In this document: in pieces, positions 24,615 through 32,796 of the stretch
Layout of the letters: the number at the start of each line of letters is the position of its first letter
Position numbering within the stretch: position 1 is the stretch's first letter
Assembly (NCBI GenBank): GCA_900546515.1
Contig: URDG01000010.1
Location: 1 to 64,000 of the forward strand
Direction of reading: 5' to 3'
Length of the DNA stretch: 64,000 bases
From: an uncultured Eubacteriales bacterium
GTDB taxonomy: Bacteria; Bacillota; Clostridia; Oscillospirales; Oscillospiraceae
Position numbers and translations under genes: made by a program
The notes under the pieces: generated by a model
What the model was told of the DNA's origin: nothing
Seen by the model: the letters and a program-made list of their open reading frames with translations, nothing else
Database searches by the model: none

Positions 24615-25503
24615 GGCTCTTTCCTCCTCTGGATACGCTGTATTTCTTCCTGAGGTAAGGTATGCCGAGGAAGGCTGCAACGACGATGGCCGAGAACATC
24701 TTGAGCAGGTCGGTGTCAAAGCCGACGAAGATAATGATCTGATATACAAGGTAGTATACGACCGCGCCTATCACCACGCCAACGAGCCGCACGGCGAAGT
24801 TCTGCGAGAGACGGCCTACGATGGCCTCGCCGATAACGACGGCCGCAAGGCCGATGACCACCGCACCGCGCCCCATGTTGATGTCGGTATAGCCCTGATA
24901 CTGGCAGAGCAGCGCGCCGGAGAGGGCGACGATGCCGTTGGAGAGAGCGAGACCGATGAGCTTGGCAGTGTTGGTGTTGATGCCTTGAGCGCGGCTCATA
25001 ACGGGGTTGCAGCCGGTAGCGCGGATGCCGCAGCCTATCTCGGTGCCGAAGAAGAGATACAGAAGTACTATAGTCACAGCGGCGATCAACGCAAGGACTA
25101 TGAGCGCGGAGGGGATGTCCATCTGCGAGAGAATGACCGTGTTGGAGCGGGCGGAGATGGCCTGATTGGCCTTGCCGAGTATCTTGAGGTTGGCCGACCA
25201 CAGTATCATCTGCGTCAGTATTCCCGCGAGGATCGCGGGAATACCCAATACAATGTGAAGCATGCCGGTGACCGCTCCGGCGAGCAGACCTGCGAGCAGT
25301 GCGCACAGCATGGACAGCCACGGGTTCTGCCCCGCGAGCATCATCATCGTGCATACGGCAGCGCCGGTGCAGATCGTACCGTCGACCGTGAGGTCGGCTA
25401 TGTCGAGTATTTTATATGTAATATAGACGCCGATCGCCATAACGCCCCATATGAGGCCTTGCGCAACTGCGCCGGGCAGTGCACAGAGCAAATCAATAAG
25501 CAT
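24607..25503 (-). CDS. ABC transporter permease (TrpY-like, BPD_transp_2)
   Basis: A 298-residue permease with eight or nine hydrophobic helices. It resembles the permeases that pair with TrpX-type binding proteins (ITYKILDIADLTVDGTICTGAA near the start, RATGCNPVMSRAQGIN in the middle coupling region, and VIGLAAVVIGEAI). It lies 27 bp after the binding protein gene and overlaps the ATPase gene. One permease gene implies a homodimer. Confidence 0.88.
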   Translation of the reverse strand: MLIDLLCALPGAVAQGLIWGVMAIGVYITYKILDIADLTVDGTICTGAAVCTMMMLAGQNPWLSMLCALLAGLLAGAVTGMLHIVLGIPAILAGILTQMILWSANLKILGKANQAISARSNTVILSQMDIPSALIVLALIAAVTIVLLYLFFGTEIGCGIRATGCNPVMSRAQGINTNTAKLIGLALSNGIVALSGALLCQYQGYTDINMGRGAVVIGLAAVVIGEAIVGRLSQNFAVRLVGVVIGAVVYYLVYQIIIFVGFDTDLLKMFSAIVVAAFLGIPYLRKKYSVSRGGKSHA

Positions 25504-25530
25504 GTTTCACACCTGACCTTTTAATTTATT

Positions 25531-26571
25531 TCAGCTGAGTGCCTCGTAGCCGTCGGGAACGGTGATGCCGAGCTCGTCGCATACGGCAGCGTTGTACTGC
25601 TTGGTCGCGGGTGCGTACTCAATGGGCATCTCGGAGATGTCCTTCTCACCGGTGAGGATCTGAGCTGCCATCTCGCCGGTCTTGTATCCGAGGTCGTAGT
25701 AGCTTATGGAGAGGGTCGCAACACCGCTGCCGCGGCAGAGGCCGGCCTCGCCTGCAACAACAGGGACCTTTGCGCCGATGACGATGTTGCCAATGGTCTC
25801 AACGCAGGAGGCGGCGGTGTTGTCGGTGGGGATGTAGATGACGTCGCTTGCGGAGGCGGCCTTGGTGGTCACGGAGGCGACATCGTTGCTGTCAGCGAAG
25901 GAGAAGCGGGTGCAGGTCAGGCCTTTATCGGTGAGGTAATCCTCAACGACCTTGACCTGGTACTCGGAGTTGGGCTCTGCGGAGCAGTAGAGGAGGCCGA
26001 TGTTCTTTGCTTCGGGGAACAGCTCAAGGATCATGTCTGCCTGCTCGGTGAGAGGGGCGAGGTCAGAGGTGCCGGAGACGTTGCCGCCGACGGTGCCATT
26101 GAAGTCGGAGAGATTGAGCGCCACGCCGTACTCGGTGATGGAGGTGCCGAGAATGGGAATCTCAGAGGTGGCGTTGTAGGCGGCCTGAAGGGCTGCGGTA
26201 GCGTTCGCCATGATGAGATCGTCTTTCTTGGAGACGAAAGAGTTTACTATGGTGCTGCATGTCGCGCTGTCGCCGGCTGCGATCTGGACGTCAAAATTGA
26301 CCTTGTCCTCGCCGAGCTTTTCCTTCAGCGCATCCTGGAAGCCCTGAGTTGCGGCGTCAAGAGCTTCATGCTGTACAAGCTGGCATATACCTATATTGTA
26401 TACCTTGCCGTCGGCTGCGGAATCGCTGCCGGCAGGGGCCTCGGCTGCGTCGGCAGCGGGAGCCTCAGTTGCCGAGGGAGCGGCCTGAGAGCCGCAGGCG
26501 GCCATGGACAGGCACATTGCCAGAACAAGGATCAATGTCAGAACTGCGGAGAGTGAACGTTTGTTTTTCAT
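25531..26571 (-). CDS. ABC substrate-binding lipoprotein (TrpX-like, ABC_sub_bind)
   Basis: A 346-residue lipoprotein. The signal peptide ends in the lipobox LSMAAC, then comes an Ala/Pro/Glu linker, then a two-lobe binding domain beginning YNIGICQLVQHEALDAATQGF. The start is ATG 26571, preceded by GGAGGAAAAAG. The family is known from tryptophan/tyrosine ABC systems of Gram-positive bacteria. The leader upstream encodes a peptide with five Tyr, three Phe/Trp and more in a row, so the operon is probably induced when charged tRNA for Tyr/Phe (or Trp) runs short. The specificity is inference; the family and lipobox are clear. Confidence 0.88.
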   Translation of the reverse strand: MKNKRSLSAVLTLILVLAMCLSMAACGSQAAPSATEAPAADAAEAPAGSDSAADGKVYNIGICQLVQHEALDAATQGFQDALKEKLGEDKVNFDVQIAAGDSATCSTIVNSFVSKKDDLIMANATAALQAAYNATSEIPILGTSITEYGVALNLSDFNGTVGGNVSGTSDLAPLTEQADMILELFPEAKNIGLLYCSAEPNSEYQVKVVEDYLTDKGLTCTRFSFADSNDVASVTTKAASASDVIYIPTDNTAASCVETIGNIVIGAKVPVVAGEAGLCRGSGVATLSISYYDLGYKTGEMAAQILTGEKDISEMPIEYAPATKQYNAAVCDELGITVPDGYEALS

Positions 26572-26633
26572 TTCTTTTTCCTCCAAATTTTCTTTTGCCT
26601 TATATCTGATTTAAACTGCGAAAGAGCACCGCT

Positions 26634-26668
26634 AAAACAAAAACCGTATGGACTTGTGGTCCACACGG
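26634..26668 (-). terminator. Attenuator terminator ahead of the ABC operon
   Basis: On the minus strand CCGTGTGGAC (26668-26659) pairs with GTCCATACGG (26653-26644), ten pairs with one G-U, loop CACAA, and then TTTTTGTTTT. It stands between the leader peptide and the first structural gene, so it must be read through for expression. Confidence 0.85.
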
Positions 26669-26711
26669 CGAGCCCGATCACAATTTACTGCTTGGAAAAA
26701 CCAAAGCACAA

Positions 26712-26813
26712 TCATGCGTAAATCCGTTTGTGTGCATCACAAATCGCTACTACTTTTGCGAAATAAAAGTAATAGTAATAAAACCAATCTGCGATAAATC
26801 GGACGAACTTCAT
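26712..26813 (-). CDS. Aromatic leader peptide of a transcription attenuator
   Basis: A 33-codon ORF from ATG 26813 to TGA 26712, within the leader of the aromatic ABC operon. Residues 10-18 read WFYYYYFYF, nine aromatic residues in a row, with further Phe at 3 and 6 and Tyr at 32. AAAGGAG stands upstream, though its 14-base spacing is long. Upstream is a strong promoter, and downstream a terminator hairpin with a U-tract before the structural gene. This is the layout of ribosome-mediated attenuation (as in pheL or trpL of enterobacteria): stalling at the aromatic codons would favour an antiterminator. Inside the ORF TTTGTG can pair with CACAAA. The following segment (about 26727-26687) can form its own stem. 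Conservation has not been tested. Confidence 0.82.
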   Translation of the reverse strand: MKFVRFIADWFYYYYFYFAKVVAICDAHKRIYA

Positions 26814-26848
26814 GATCGACTTTTGATCTCCTTTCCAAGTATGGTGAG

Positions 26849-26877
26849 AGCATAGCACAGTGAAATATGTTTGTCAA
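26849..26877 (-). promoter_or_regulatory. Promoter of the aromatic ABC operon
   Basis: On the minus strand TTGACA (26877-26872) and TATGCT (26854-26849) are exactly 17 bp apart. Transcription would start near 26842, about 30 bases ahead of the leader peptide. Confidence 0.8.
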
Positions 26878-27196
26878 CAGCTTTCGACGAAAAATATTAA
26901 ACAATTTTCTTCTGTTTACCGCTTATATTTGAGCAAATTTGCTGATTGCCGAACCTGAAAAATTTTACCGCAATTCGTTAAAACGTTTATGTAATGAAGA
27001 CCGGCAGGGCGGTTAAACAGCATTTACCGCGCAAAAAACGCAAAATCCGTAATTTACGTGGATTTTACACGAATAATCTTTTTCATTTTACGCGCGGCCG
27101 TTATCATGTGAAGCGTAGTCAGAAAGAATAAAGACTGACTGCTGGTGAATGAAACCAGGAATTTGTGAAAATCAGAAATTGAAAAGGAGAAACAAA
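26878..27196. other. Divergent intergenic region with candidate Pho boxes and the pst promoter
   Basis: No gene. TTTACG (27053-27058) and TTTACA (27064-27069) are direct repeats 11 bp apart, and TTTACG recurs at 27087. Another pair (GTTAAA 27012, TTTACC 27023) also has an 11-bp period. TATCAT at 27102-27107 could be the -10; the -35 is poor. Direct hexamer repeats at 11 bp with a weak -35 fit activation by a PhoB/PhoP response regulator. Confidence 0.5.
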
Positions 27197-28078
27197 ATGA
27201 AAAAAGCAATATGCATGGTTCTGGCCGCCGTTATGGCGCTGGCACTGTTCGCAGGCTGCGGCGCTTCCGCTCCCGCAGCGACCGAGGCCCCCGCGGCCGC
27301 ATCCGAAGCACCGGCTGCCGAAGCTCCCGCCGCAGGCGAAGAGCTGACCGGCACCGTCTCTACCGACGGCTCCACCTCTATGGAGAAGGTCATTGGTGCG
27401 CTGGGCGAGTCTTTCATGGAAGCCAACAAGGGCGTGACCTTCACTTACAACCCCACAGGTTCCGGCTCGGGCATCACCGCCGTGAGCGAGGGACGCTGCG
27501 ATATCGGCCTTTCCAGCCGCGCGCTCAAGGATGACGAGAAAGCCGGCGGCCTGAAGGAGACAATCCTTGCACTCGACGGCATTGCGATCATCGTAAATCC
27601 TGCAAACCCCGTAAACGATCTTGATATTGAGACCATCGGCAAGATCTACAAGGGCGAGATCACCAACTGGAAGGAAGTCGGCGGCAATGACGCTGAGATC
27701 GTTCTGATAGGCCGTGAGGCAGGCAGCGGCACGCGCGACGGCTTTGAGACCATCACCGATACCAAGGACGCATGCAAGTACCGTCAGGAGCTGACCTCTA
27801 CCGGCGACGTCATCACCACTGTGGCAAATAACCCCGATGCGATCGGTTATGCATCTCTTGCAGCACTCAAGGACAGCGTAAAGGCTCTCACCGTCGGCGG
27901 TGTGGCCCCGACCGAGGATACCGTCAAAGACGGCAGCTACGTGGTGCAGCGCCCCTTCGTGCTCGTGACCAAGGAAGGGACAGAGCTTTCCAAAGCAGCG
28001 CAGGAGTTCTTCGACTACGCCGTCTCCTCTGACGCAGCCGGAATAATCTCCGCCGCAGGCGCTGTTGCGGTAAACTGA
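27197..28078 (+). CDS. pstS: Phosphate-binding lipoprotein PstS
   Basis: A 293-residue lipoprotein with lipobox LFAGC, an Ala/Glu-rich linker, then the phosphate-binding fold. Binding-loop features are STDGSTSM near the start of the domain, YNPTGSGSGI, and GREAGSGTRDGFE. It captures phosphate outside the membrane for PstCAB. ATG 27197 is preceded by AAAGGAG; the upstream in-frame ATG at 27149 has no such site. It is first in the pst-pho operon and follows the candidate Pho boxes. Confidence 0.95.
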   Translation: MKKAICMVLAAVMALALFAGCGASAPAATEAPAAASEAPAAEAPAAGEELTGTVSTDGSTSMEKVIGALGESFMEANKGVTFTYNPTGSGSGITAVSEGRCDIGLSSRALKDDEKAGGLKETILALDGIAIIVNPANPVNDLDIETIGKIYKGEITNWKEVGGNDAEIVLIGREAGSGTRDGFETITDTKDACKYRQELTSTGDVITTVANNPDAIGYASLAALKDSVKALTVGGVAPTEDTVKDGSYVVQRPFVLVTKEGTELSKAAQEFFDYAVSSDAAGIISAAGAVAVN

Positions 28079-28140
28079 AGATATGTACACTGAGGCGGCT
28101 GCCGGTCAGCCGTCTCAGCGTCCATAAAGAGGTAGATCTT

Positions 28141-29010
28141 ATGAAAAACAGGGCAAGGCTCTTTGAAGCCTTTGTACACGGAATATTTCTCATACTCGGT
28201 CTCGTGACCGTCGGCTGTGTGCTCCTTATCACGGTGTATCTTGTGATCTCCGGCATCCCGGCGATAAGGGAGATCGGGCTTGTTCCGTTTCTGTTCGGCA
28301 GGACGTGGGCTTCCACGGCGGCGGAACCGTCATACGGGATACTGCCGTTCATCCTTACGAGCATTTACGGCACGGCGGGGGCAATACTCATCGGCGTACC
28401 GGTCGGATTCCTGACTGCGGTTTATCTCGCCAAGTTTGCGCCGCCAAGGATAAAGGCGCTGCTTGAGTCCGCTGTAGGTCTGCTGGCAGGTATACCCTCG
28501 GTCGTATACGGTCTTGTCGGCATGCTCATACTTGTGCCGGGAATAAGGAAGCTCTTTAATGTCCCCGACGGGGCGAGCCTGCTCGCGGCTATAATAGTTC
28601 TCGCGGTTATGATACTCCCGTCCATTGTAAAGGTATCCGTTACGGCGCTTGAGGCCGTGCCGAAGGAATATGAGGACGCCTCCCTTGCGCTCGGCGCAAC
28701 GCCGACTGAAACCTGCTTCAGGGTCTCGGTCCCGGCAGCGAGGAGCGGCATCGCGGCGGCCGTGGTGCTCGGCGTAGGCCGCGCCATAGGCGAGGCGATG
28801 GCCGTGATGATGGTCTCCGGAAATGTGCCGAACATGCCGGAGCTTCTGGGGAGCGTCCGTTTTCTCACGACGGCCGTGGCGAGCGAGATGTCCTACTCGA
28901 GCGGGCTTCAGCGTCAGGCGCTGTTCTCGATAGCGCTGGTGCTGTTTTTGTTCATCATGCTTATAAACGCGATGCTCAACCTCTTCCTCAAGCGCGGCAA
29001 GGAGGGCTGA
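28141..29010 (+). CDS. pstC: Phosphate ABC transporter permease PstC
   Basis: A 289-residue permease with six membrane helices. The coupling loop reads EDASLALGATPTETCFRVSVPAARSGI, and the conserved GVGRAIGEAMAVMMVSGN follows. It pairs with PstA. AAAGAGGT precedes ATG 28141. Its stop is 3 bp before pstA. Confidence 0.94.
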   Translation: MKNRARLFEAFVHGIFLILGLVTVGCVLLITVYLVISGIPAIREIGLVPFLFGRTWASTAAEPSYGILPFILTSIYGTAGAILIGVPVGFLTAVYLAKFAPPRIKALLESAVGLLAGIPSVVYGLVGMLILVPGIRKLFNVPDGASLLAAIIVLAVMILPSIVKVSVTALEAVPKEYEDASLALGATPTETCFRVSVPAARSGIAAAVVLGVGRAIGEAMAVMMVSGNVPNMPELLGSVRFLTTAVASEMSYSSGLQRQALFSIALVLFLFIMLINAMLNLFLKRGKEG

Positions 29011-29013
29011 TAT

Positions 29014-29877
29014 ATGGAAAACCGAAGGATCCCGGGCAGGAGAAAAGCCTATATTGTCCTCATGCGCGTGCTGATGGGCATCGCCGTGACGCTGACCTCG
29101 GCGCTCGTAATATTTCTTATAGTGTATGTGCTGGCAAAGGGACTGCCGAACGTGACGTGGAAGCTGCTGTCGACAAAACCGAGCTATCTCGCGGACAGCA
29201 TAGGAATACTCCCGGATATACTCAACACCTTATATATAGTCGCCGCCACGCTGCTGATAGTTCTTCCTCTTGGCGTGGGCGCGGCGATATATCTGACGGA
29301 GTATGCGTCCAATAAACGCCTTGTCGCGGTGATAGAATATGCCGCGGAGACGCTCTCCGGCATCCCGTCAATAATTTACGGCCTTGTGGGCATGCTGTTT
29401 TTCTGCCAGTTTCTCGGAATGCAGACTTCCCTCTTGGCAGGTGCGCTGACGCTTGTTATAATGAATCTGCCAACGATCATGCGTACAACTCAGGAGAGTC
29501 TGAAAACCGTGCCGCAGAGCTACCGCGAGGGCGCGTTCGGCCTTGGCGCGGGCAAGTGGCGCGTTATCCGAACCGTCGTGCTGCCCGGCTGCGTGGACGG
29601 CGTAATAACCGGCTGCATTCTGGCCGTAGGCCGTGTGCTCGGAGAATCGGCCGCGCTGCTGTTCACTGCGGGCGTTGCACATGCGCTCAACGGCTTTATT
29701 GACGGGCTCGGAAGCTCCGGCGCGACGCTCACCGTCGCTCTGTATTTCTATGCCAAGGAACAGGGCGAATTTGAGGTGGCCTTTGCCATAGCCGCCATAC
29801 TGATGCTCCTCGCCCTAGTCATAAATCTTGCTACGCTTTTTGTTGAGAAATATTTCAAGAGGAAAAACAGTCTATGA
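29014..29877 (+). CDS. pstA: Phosphate ABC transporter permease PstA
   Basis: A 287-residue permease with the PstA hallmarks YGLVGMLFFCQFLG, the coupling loop REGAFGLGAGKWRVIRTVVLPG, and VLGESAALLFTAG. The start shown is an ATG preceded by GGAGGG. Its TGA overlaps the next start in ATGA, so the kinase-like gene is translationally coupled to it. Confidence 0.94.
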   Translation: MENRRIPGRRKAYIVLMRVLMGIAVTLTSALVIFLIVYVLAKGLPNVTWKLLSTKPSYLADSIGILPDILNTLYIVAATLLIVLPLGVGAAIYLTEYASNKRLVAVIEYAAETLSGIPSIIYGLVGMLFFCQFLGMQTSLLAGALTLVIMNLPTIMRTTQESLKTVPQSYREGAFGLGAGKWRVIRTVVLPGCVDGVITGCILAVGRVLGESAALLFTAGVAHALNGFIDGLGSSGATLTVALYFYAKEQGEFEVAFAIAAILMLLALVINLATLFVEKYFKRKNSL

Positions 29878-30770
29878 TAGACATGAATAATACCGGTATG
29901 AAGCGTGCGGCGCTTATAAACGACCTGTCCTGCATGGGAAAATGCTCTCTGAGCGTTGCGCTGCCGATCATATCGGCCTGCGGCGCAGAGGCCGTGCCGC
30001 TGCCGACGGCGGTGCTTTCCACGCACACGGCGGCGGATTTCGGCAGCTATGTCATGCGCGATATGACAAAGGACATGGAAGCGATCATCGCGCACTGGAA
30101 AACTCTCGGATTGAAATTTGACTGCATATATACGGGCTTTTTCGCATCGCTGGAGCAGATAGAGACGGCCGGACAGTTCATACGCGACTTTGGCAGCGAG
30201 AAATGTCTTGTCATAGTCGACCCTGTGCTCGGCGACAACGGCGAGCTGTACGGCTGCTTTGACGACAGCTTTGTCAGCGCGATGCGGCATCTTTGCAATC
30301 TGGCCGACGTGATCACGCCGAACATGACCGAGGCCGCGCTTCTGACCGGCTGCCCGGCGGACACGCCGGCATGGGAGCTCATGGCCGCGCTTGACACGGA
30401 GAACGTCATAATAACCGGCGTGCGCCGCGGCGGAGATGTGGGCTATATTGCGCGTTTCGGCGCGGAGACAATGGAGATATATAAGCCGCATATTGATATG
30501 ATGCTGCACGGGACGGGCGACGTGTTCTGTTCGGCCTTCTGCGGCGAGACGCTACGCGGCAGGAGCATGCCTGCGGCTCTCGAGGCTGCGGCGGATTTCT
30601 GCGACGAGTGTATAAAAGAGACGATAAAACGCCGGCCGAGTCACTGGTACGGTCTGGCTTTTGAAGAAATACTGAGACGGAGGCTCTTTGATAATGAGCA
30701 GCGTAATAACCGTAAAGGATCTGTGCCTGTGGTACGGAAACCATCAGGCGCTGAAAAACATAAGCATTGA
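29874..30770 (+). CDS. Pyridoxal/pyridoxamine kinase-like protein
   Basis: A 298-residue ribokinase-fold kinase that would phosphorylate a vitamin B6 vitamer. Family features are NDLSCMGKCSLSVALPIIS at the start, TGFFASLEQIE, VDPVLGDNGELYG, ITPNMTEAALLTG, and the catalytic GTGDVFCSAFCGE. It sits between pstA and pstB, where no gene is expected. Its last 25 codons overlap the start of pstB out of frame (77 bp), giving a charged tail (NRKGSVPVVRKPSG) that looks non-native, as if an original stop near 30690 was lost. The start ATG overlaps the pstA stop. Why it travels with phosphate uptake is unknown. Confidence 0.87.
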   Translation: MIDMNNTGMKRAALINDLSCMGKCSLSVALPIISACGAEAVPLPTAVLSTHTAADFGSYVMRDMTKDMEAIIAHWKTLGLKFDCIYTGFFASLEQIETAGQFIRDFGSEKCLVIVDPVLGDNGELYGCFDDSFVSAMRHLCNLADVITPNMTEAALLTGCPADTPAWELMAALDTENVIITGVRRGGDVGYIARFGAETMEIYKPHIDMMLHGTGDVFCSAFCGETLRGRSMPAALEAAADFCDECIKETIKRRPSHWYGLAFEEILRRRLFDNEQRNNRKGSVPVVRKPSGAEKHKH

Positions 30771-31449
30771 CATACCCGAAAAAAGCATAACCGCGCTTAT
30801 CGGTCCGTCCGGCTGCGGAAAGTCCACCTTCCTGAAAACGCTCAACCGCATGAACGACCTTGTGCCCGGCGTGAGAATAACGGGCGACGTGCGTTACAGG
30901 GGAGAGAATATATTCGATCCGTCAATGGACGTCAGCACTCTGCGCCGGGAGATCGGCATGGTGTTCCAGAAGCCGAATCCGTTCCCGATGAGCATATACG
31001 ACAACATAGCCTACGGCCCGCGCACGCACGGGGTGAAGAGCAAGGCTAAGCTTGACGATATAGTCGAGAGCGCCCTGCGCGGCGCCGCGATCTGGGACGA
31101 GGTGAGCGACAGGCTGAAAAAGAACGCGCTCGGCCTCTCAGGCGGTCAGCAGCAGAGGCTGTGCATAGCCCGCGCGCTTGCGGTCGAGCCGAAGGTACTG
31201 CTGATGGATGAGCCTACAAGCGCGCTCGACCCAATCTCCACCTCGAAGATAGAAGAGCTCGCCATGCAGCTCGAGGAGAAATATACGATAGTCATCGTCA
31301 CGCACAATATGCAGCAGGCGGTGCGTATCTCAGACCGCACGGCGTTTTTCCTGCTGGGCGACCTTGTAGAGTGCGGCGACACGGAGAAGATATTCTCCCA
31401 GCCCGAGGACAAGCGCACCGAGGATTACATTACCGGCAGATTCGGCTGA
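30694..31449 (+). CDS. pstB: Phosphate ABC transporter ATPase PstB
   Basis: A 251-residue ATPase. Walker A GPSGCGKST, PstB-specific QKPNPFPMSIYDNIAYGPR, signature LSGGQQQRLCIARALA, Walker B LLMDEPTSALDP. ATG 30694 is preceded by CGGAGG at 10 bases. It overlaps the end of the kinase-like gene. PhoU follows 25 bp later. Confidence 0.95.
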   Translation: MSSVITVKDLCLWYGNHQALKNISIDIPEKSITALIGPSGCGKSTFLKTLNRMNDLVPGVRITGDVRYRGENIFDPSMDVSTLRREIGMVFQKPNPFPMSIYDNIAYGPRTHGVKSKAKLDDIVESALRGAAIWDEVSDRLKKNALGLSGGQQQRLCIARALAVEPKVLLMDEPTSALDPISTSKIEELAMQLEEKYTIVIVTHNMQQAVRISDRTAFFLLGDLVECGDTEKIFSQPEDKRTEDYITGRFG

Positions 31450-31474
31450 TACCGGCAGAGAAGGAGGAACCGAT

Positions 31475-32119
31475 ATGAGAAGTCATTTTGACGAGCAGCT
31501 TGCCCTTCTGAACAGGGAGCTTATAGAGATGGGCGCACTGTGCGAGGAGGTCATAGCGCTCGCCTCCAAGGCGCTTACGGATATGGACAAAAAGCTTGCG
31601 GACAGAGTTGCACCGCTGGATTCCGAGATAGATCAGAAGGAGCGCACGATCGAGTCGATGTGCCTGAAGCTTCTTTTGCAGCAGCAGCCTGTCGCGCGCG
31701 ACCTCAGACAGATATCGGCGGCGCTGAAAATGATAACCGACATGGAGCGTATAGGCGATCAGGCCGAGGACATAGCCGAGATCATAGGCTTTCTTGACGG
31801 GCACAGCCCGGAGAACGACGGCATCCTGCGTGATATGGCGGTCGCCGTTATACAGATGGTCACGGAGAGCGTCGACGCCTACGTAAAGCACGACACCGCG
31901 CTTGCGCAGAAGGTCATAGCGGACGACGATACTGTCGACGATTATTTTGAACAGGTCAAGCATAAGCTGATCGGCAGCATTGCGGAAAACCCGGACGACG
32001 GCGAATATGCGCTTGACATTCTGATGATAGCAAAGTATTTTGAGCGTATAGGCGACCATGCCACGAATATTGCCGAGTGGGTGATATTCTCCATAACAGG
32101 CGTACACAAGGAGGCGTAA
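31475..32119 (+). CDS. phoU: Phosphate transport regulator PhoU
   Basis: A 214-residue all-helical protein with two PhoU repeats; each carries the metal-binding pattern (KMITDMERIGDQAEDIAE and MIAKYFERIGDHATNIAEW). It links Pst transport status to the PhoR kinase. GAAGGAGG precedes ATG. The response-regulator gene starts 2 bp after its stop. Confidence 0.95.
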   Translation: MRSHFDEQLALLNRELIEMGALCEEVIALASKALTDMDKKLADRVAPLDSEIDQKERTIESMCLKLLLQQQPVARDLRQISAALKMITDMERIGDQAEDIAEIIGFLDGHSPENDGILRDMAVAVIQMVTESVDAYVKHDTALAQKVIADDDTVDDYFEQVKHKLIGSIAENPDDGEYALDILMIAKYFERIGDHATNIAEWVIFSITGVHKEA

Positions 32120-32121
32120 AA

Positions 32122-32796
32122 ATGATTTGGTGCGTTGAGGATGACGCCAGCATCCGGGACATAGAAGTATACGCATTGCAGTCGAGCGGGTTTGAAGCTC
32201 GCGGCTTTGAGGACGGAACGTCGTTCTGGGAGGCGCTCAGGACCGAACAGCCGGAGCTCGTTGTGCTGGACGTGATGCTGCCCGGCATCGACGGGGTAGA
32301 GCTGCTGCGCCGGATCAAGGCCTCGCCTGAGCTGAAAAATATAGCCGTTGTGATGGCGACCGCAAAGGGCGCGGAATACGACAAGGTGCTGGGGCTCGAC
32401 CTCGGCGCGGACTATTATCTTACAAAGCCGTTCGGCGTGATGGAGCTCGTCTCGAGCGTGAAGGCGGTGCTGCGCCGCTGCCGTCCTGAGAGCGGGACAA
32501 GACTTTTGAAGATCGGCGGGCTCGCCGTAAATCTGGATGAGCACACGGTCACTGCGGATGGAGCGCGCATTACGCTCACATACAAGGAATTTGAGCTTTT
32601 GAAGCTCTTTATGTCGCGTCCGGGCATTGCCTTCACACGGGACCAGCTTTTCAACGAGATCTGGGGCATGGACTACTGCGGCGAGACGCGCACGGTGGAT
32701 ATGCACATACGCACGCTGCGCCAGAAGCTCGGCAGCTACGGCAGCATGATAGAGACGGTGCGCAACGTAGGCTACAGGCTGGAGGCAGGGGCATGA
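32122..32796 (+). CDS. Phosphate-type response regulator (PhoP/PhoB-like)
   Basis: A 224-residue OmpR-family regulator. The receiver domain has acidic D7/D8, phospho-acceptor D50 in VVLDVMLPG, and K102 in LTKPF. The winged helix (about 125-222) includes LTYKEFELLKLF and RTVDMHIRTLRQKLG. I start at ATG 32122, preceded by AAGGAGG inside the end of phoU. Its stop overlaps the kinase start (ATGA). Position after phoU makes phosphate response its likely role. Candidate binding sites are the 11-bp repeats before pstS. Confidence 0.93.
   Translation: MIWCVEDDASIRDIEVYALQSSGFEARGFEDGTSFWEALRTEQPELVVLDVMLPGIDGVELLRRIKASPELKNIAVVMATAKGAEYDKVLGLDLGADYYLTKPFGVMELVSSVKAVLRRCRPESGTRLLKIGGLAVNLDEHTVTADGARITLTYKEFELLKLFMSRPGIAFTRDQLFNEIWGMDYCGETRTVDMHIRTLRQKLGSYGSMIETVRNVGYRLEAGA

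Noticed and set aside
26590..26820. T-box or TRAP control of the aromatic ABC operon
   Set aside because: No T-box consensus (GGTGGNACCGCG) and no run of spaced (G/U)AG triplets. The aromatic leader ORF with terminator explains the region better.
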